This document shows, piece by piece, positions 3,938-5,436 of a stretch of DNA of 5,436 nt (the first letter of the stretch is position 1; the number at the start of each line of letters is the position of its first letter). Under the pieces are notes generated by a model. That model saw only the letters and a program-made list of their open reading frames with translations, made no database searches and was not told the origin of the DNA. The DNA is from an uncultured Lachnospiraceae bacterium (lineage in GTDB: Bacteria > Bacillota > Clostridia > Lachnospirales > Lachnospiraceae), in assembly GCA_910583965.1 (NCBI GenBank), contig CAJUAE010000165.1, positions 1 to 5,436 of the forward strand, written 5' to 3'. Made by a program: the position numbers and the translations under genes.

Positions 3938-3994
3938 GGTAGTAAATATGGCAGAGTATGACTTGACAGAGATTATGGAGGCATATCGGAGGAA
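3884..3994 (+). repeat. 18-bp perfect direct repeat spanning the initiator/loader junction
   Basis: GGAGGCATATCGGAGGAA occurs at 3884-3901 near the 3' end of the initiator gene and at 3977-3994 in the 5' end of the loader gene, 93 bp apart. The two copies are read in different frames (G-G-I-S-E-E in one, E-A-Y-R-R in the other). By chance an 18-bp identity is very unlikely in a window of this size. It may mark a past duplication or recombination at the gene boundary, or two copies of a binding site. Confidence 0.7.
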
Positions 3995-4832
3995 GTGGGA
4001 AGCGTATAGACCTTATGCAGCAGGCTACAAGCCGCCAGCCTACAGGTGTCAATATTGTAAAGACATAGGATATTTAGACTTGTACCCACAAAATCCCCGT
4101 AAGCCTGCAGAGGGGAAAATTGGCACAGTGATGCCTTGCCCATATTGCAGAATAGCCATGCTCAAAGATATTTCAGGGATAGTGGCAGAGTACAGAAATT
4201 TAGACATTCAAAAGTTTCCGTGGGAGACATATGAGACATCTCCTTTGAAACTAAAAAAGATTGTAGAAAGTTTTGTGTATGATTTCTACAAATGGCAGGA
4301 GGAAAATGTAGGGCTGTACATTTATTCCAAAGCGAAGGGGAGCGGGAAAACCATGATAGCCAATGCCATATGTGGCAGTATTTGCACTAGATATAATCTT
4401 GCCGCCCGTTTTACAAAAGTTGAGGATTATCTGTCAGATATAAGGAAAACTTTTGATAGTAAAAGTAAAGATGAACTGTCAAAAGTGAATATGCGAAAAT
4501 ATTATGAAACAGATTTACTTGTTTTAGATGACCTTGGTGTTTCTAAGATTCCAGACTGGGGAAAAGACAAGCTGCATGAATTAATTAACGAGCGGTATAA
4601 GGCAGGTAAATTATGTATTATCACAACTAATTTTGAACTGGAAAAGCTGCCTATTTGTGAAGCTACAGTGGATCGGATTAATGACATGTGTATGCTGCTT
4701 CATTGGCCAGAGGAAGCTGTGCGGGCAATAAAAGCAGAAACGAAAAAGAACAAAATTTTGCAATATGTAAACAGTTGTGATAAATTTACCAATTGTGACA
4801 AAACGCCATTTGAGAGAGGAGTGCATAGATGA
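3948..4832 (+). CDS. dnaC: DnaC-like AAA+ replicative helicase loader
   Basis: This 294-aa protein has an N-terminal zinc-finger-like region (C34-x2-C37, C64-x2-C67) and an AAA+ ATPase core. It has Walker A KGSGKT (130-135), Walker B LLVLDDLG (190-197, D194 and D195), a sensor-1-type ITTN (225-228) and a DRIND segment (242-246) near the expected arginine finger. The Walker A lacks the usual first glycine (YSKAKGSGKT), as in many phage loaders. Its role is to load the host replicative helicase at the origin opened by the initiator encoded just upstream. ATG 3948 was chosen over an upstream TTG at 3927 because TGAGGT (3935-3940) is 7 bp before it; that RBS overlaps the initiator stop codon, suggesting translational coupling. 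The stop overlaps the next start as ATGA, so the genes form one operon. The gene symbol is by function, not orthology to E. coli dnaC. Confidence 0.9.
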   Translation: MAEYDLTEIMEAYRRKWEAYRPYAAGYKPPAYRCQYCKDIGYLDLYPQNPRKPAEGKIGTVMPCPYCRIAMLKDISGIVAEYRNLDIQKFPWETYETSPLKLKKIVESFVYDFYKWQEENVGLYIYSKAKGSGKTMIANAICGSICTRYNLAARFTKVEDYLSDIRKTFDSKSKDELSKVNMRKYYETDLLVLDDLGVSKIPDWGKDKLHELINERYKAGKLCIITTNFELEKLPICEATVDRINDMCMLLHWPEEAVRAIKAETKKNKILQYVNSCDKFTNCDKTPFERGVHR

Positions 4833-5272
4833 AGCATGTTGATATTTTTATCACACATAATATGACCAGTTTAAAAGCCAGAAGGGCAGCATATGTGTAT
4901 GTGATATATGCACTTACATCAAAGGGTGATGCTACATGTAGTGAGTTTGGTATGGAGCAGAATGTAACTGTAAATCGGATAAATCTATATGCTTTCTGTT
5001 CGGCGCTAGCACATTTTACCAGTCCGGCAGAGATAACAGTTTATACAGATTCCTCTGTACTTGCAAGTGCATTTAACTGTGGAAATATTGATAAGTGGCA
5101 GAAGAACGGTTTTCAGACAGCACGAGGACGCCCTCTTGCCAATGCAGATTTGTGGTGTAGAGTGGCACCGCTTATACAAGGGCATTTGGTGAACGCTGTG
5201 CTGACGAAACAACATCAGTATACAAGCTGGGCAGAAACAGAGCTAGTAAGAAAATATGGTTGTGCACAGTAA
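4829..5272 (+). CDS. RNase H-fold protein with incomplete catalytic set
   Basis: The 147-aa product resembles an RNase HI-like family found beside DnaC genes in Clostridia phages and integrative elements. Seen in order: VDIFITHN (D5 at the first catalytic strand), VNRINLYAFCSAL (49-60; helix A, where RNase HI has a catalytic Glu, here N52), ITVYTDSSVLASAF (69-82; catalytic D74), DKWQKNGF...GRPLANADLW (88-109) and KQHQYTSWAE (127-136; H129 and E136 near the last catalytic Asp position). Thus D5 and D74 are present, but the Glu is replaced and the final Asp is missing or Glu. It may be catalytically altered or a nucleic-acid-binding relative. AGAGAGGAG (4813-4821) precedes the start, which overlaps the loader's stop in ATGA. 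An RNA-primer-removal role is an inference from context only. Confidence 0.75.
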   Translation: MKHVDIFITHNMTSLKARRAAYVYVIYALTSKGDATCSEFGMEQNVTVNRINLYAFCSALAHFTSPAEITVYTDSSVLASAFNCGNIDKWQKNGFQTARGRPLANADLWCRVAPLIQGHLVNAVLTKQHQYTSWAETELVRKYGCAQ

Positions 5273-5348
5273 GTACTGGGATAAAGAGCCTTTTGGAATA
5301 CCTGAAAGGGATTTTATATATCACAGAACCATGATAAGCCTCCTGTGA
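5256..5348 (+). CDS. Possible 30-aa ORF between the RNase H-like gene and parA
   Basis: An ATG at 5256 overlaps the end of the RNase H-like gene by 17 bp and opens a 30-codon frame (MVVHSKYWDKEPFGIPERD, then FIYHRTMISLL) ending in TGA at 5346. The composition, rich in Trp, Phe, Tyr, Pro and His with spaced charges, is more protein-like than a random frame, and overlap is common in this operon. The upstream sequence (AGTAAG) is a poor RBS, so translation would depend on coupling. Its stop lies inside two alternative hairpins. No family is recognised. Confidence 0.35.
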   Translation: MVVHSKYWDKEPFGIPERDFIYHRTMISLL

Positions 5349-5359
5349 TAGCGGGAGGC
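5319..5359 (+). promoter_or_regulatory. Two mutually exclusive hairpins in the parA leader
   Basis: TATCACAG (5319-5326) is the perfect inverted repeat of CTGTGATA (5343-5350), with a 16-nt loop. GCCTCCTG (5338-5345) pairs with CGGGAGGC (5352-5359), 8 bp with one G-U and a 6-nt loop. The two stems share 5343-5345, and the second stem's loop overlaps the first stem's 3' arm, so they cannot form together. There is no U-run, so these are not simple terminators. They lie 27-67 bp before parA and could control its expression or bind a partition protein. Confidence 0.4.
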
Positions 5360-5385
5360 AGAGGAAATACTGGGAGGGAACGGAT

Positions 5386-5436
5386 ATGAGAACAATAAGC
5401 ATTATTAACTTAAAGGGTGGAGTTGGTAAGACGGTC
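5386..5436 (+). CDS. parA: ParA-family partition ATPase, 5' end only
   Basis: The first 17 codons encode MRTISIINLKGGVGKTV, which contains the deviant Walker A motif KGGVGKT of ParA/Soj ATPases directly after the first beta strand, its normal place. GGGAGGG at 5372-5378 is the RBS, 7 bp upstream. The gene continues beyond the window, so its length and any ParB partner cannot be seen. ParA proteins move replicated DNA by ATP-driven binding to the nucleoid. Its presence right after a replication module suggests that the element exists at least sometimes as a free replicon that needs active segregation. Confidence 0.88.
   Translation, partial: MRTISIINLKGGVGKTV

Overview
The window looks like the lysogeny-control and DNA-replication segment of a mobile element from a low-to-mid GC Firmicute, most likely a gut Clostridia/Lachnospiraceae-type host. 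This rests on strong AGGAGG-type ribosome binding sites, AT-rich codon use and the protein families present. The order is repressor, operator/promoter, small early genes, HNH nuclease, wHTH initiator, DnaC-type helicase loader, RNase H-like protein, ParA. That order fits a temperate phage or, given the ParA, a phage-plasmid or an integrative element that replicates autonomously. No integrase, capsid, tail or conjugation gene is in view, so the choice between these is inference.

Layout. At the left, a minus-strand gene (127-753) encodes a secreted protein with a C-terminal Cys/His module and ends in a clear terminator (82-104). A 12-bp palindrome separates it from a small plus-strand Cro/CI-type regulator (886-1098). 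That gene runs tail-to-tail into, and overlaps by 53 bp, a minus-strand Cro/CI-type repressor (1046-1267). A hairpin inside the first regulator has terminator features on the minus strand. Between 1268 and 1400 is a compact genetic switch: a perfect consensus promoter (TTGACA, 17 bp, TATAAT) drives the rightward early operon, an opposing promoter drives the repressor, and three related 19-bp operators cover both.

The early operon encodes a 90-aa Cys-rich coiled-coil protein, then a 54-aa protein (1726-1890). A 244-bp non-coding stretch (1891-2134) follows, and it is the most unusual part of the window. It holds two tandem, diverged copies of a large structured element. Each copy has a long closing stem around inner hairpins, the two copies carry compensatory base-pair changes, and each can also fold as an extended rod. 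The second copy ends directly at the ribosome binding site of an HNH nuclease gene (2135-2761).

After a 19-bp perfect palindrome that may act as a terminator, the replication module begins. It contains a 354-aa initiator (2873-3937), a DnaC-like AAA+ helicase loader (3948-4832), an RNase H-fold protein with incomplete catalytic residues (4829-5272), a possible 30-aa ORF, and the first 17 codons of parA (5386 onward, cut by the window end). Inside the initiator gene are five tandem 23-bp repeats followed by 31 bp of pure A/T. Because 23 is not a multiple of 3, the repeats are read in different frames, so the DNA rather than the peptide appears to be conserved. This looks like the element's replication origin embedded in its initiator gene, as in lambda O. 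In the proposed scheme the initiator binds the repeats, the loader delivers the host replicative helicase at the A/T tract, and ParA partitions the replicated copies.
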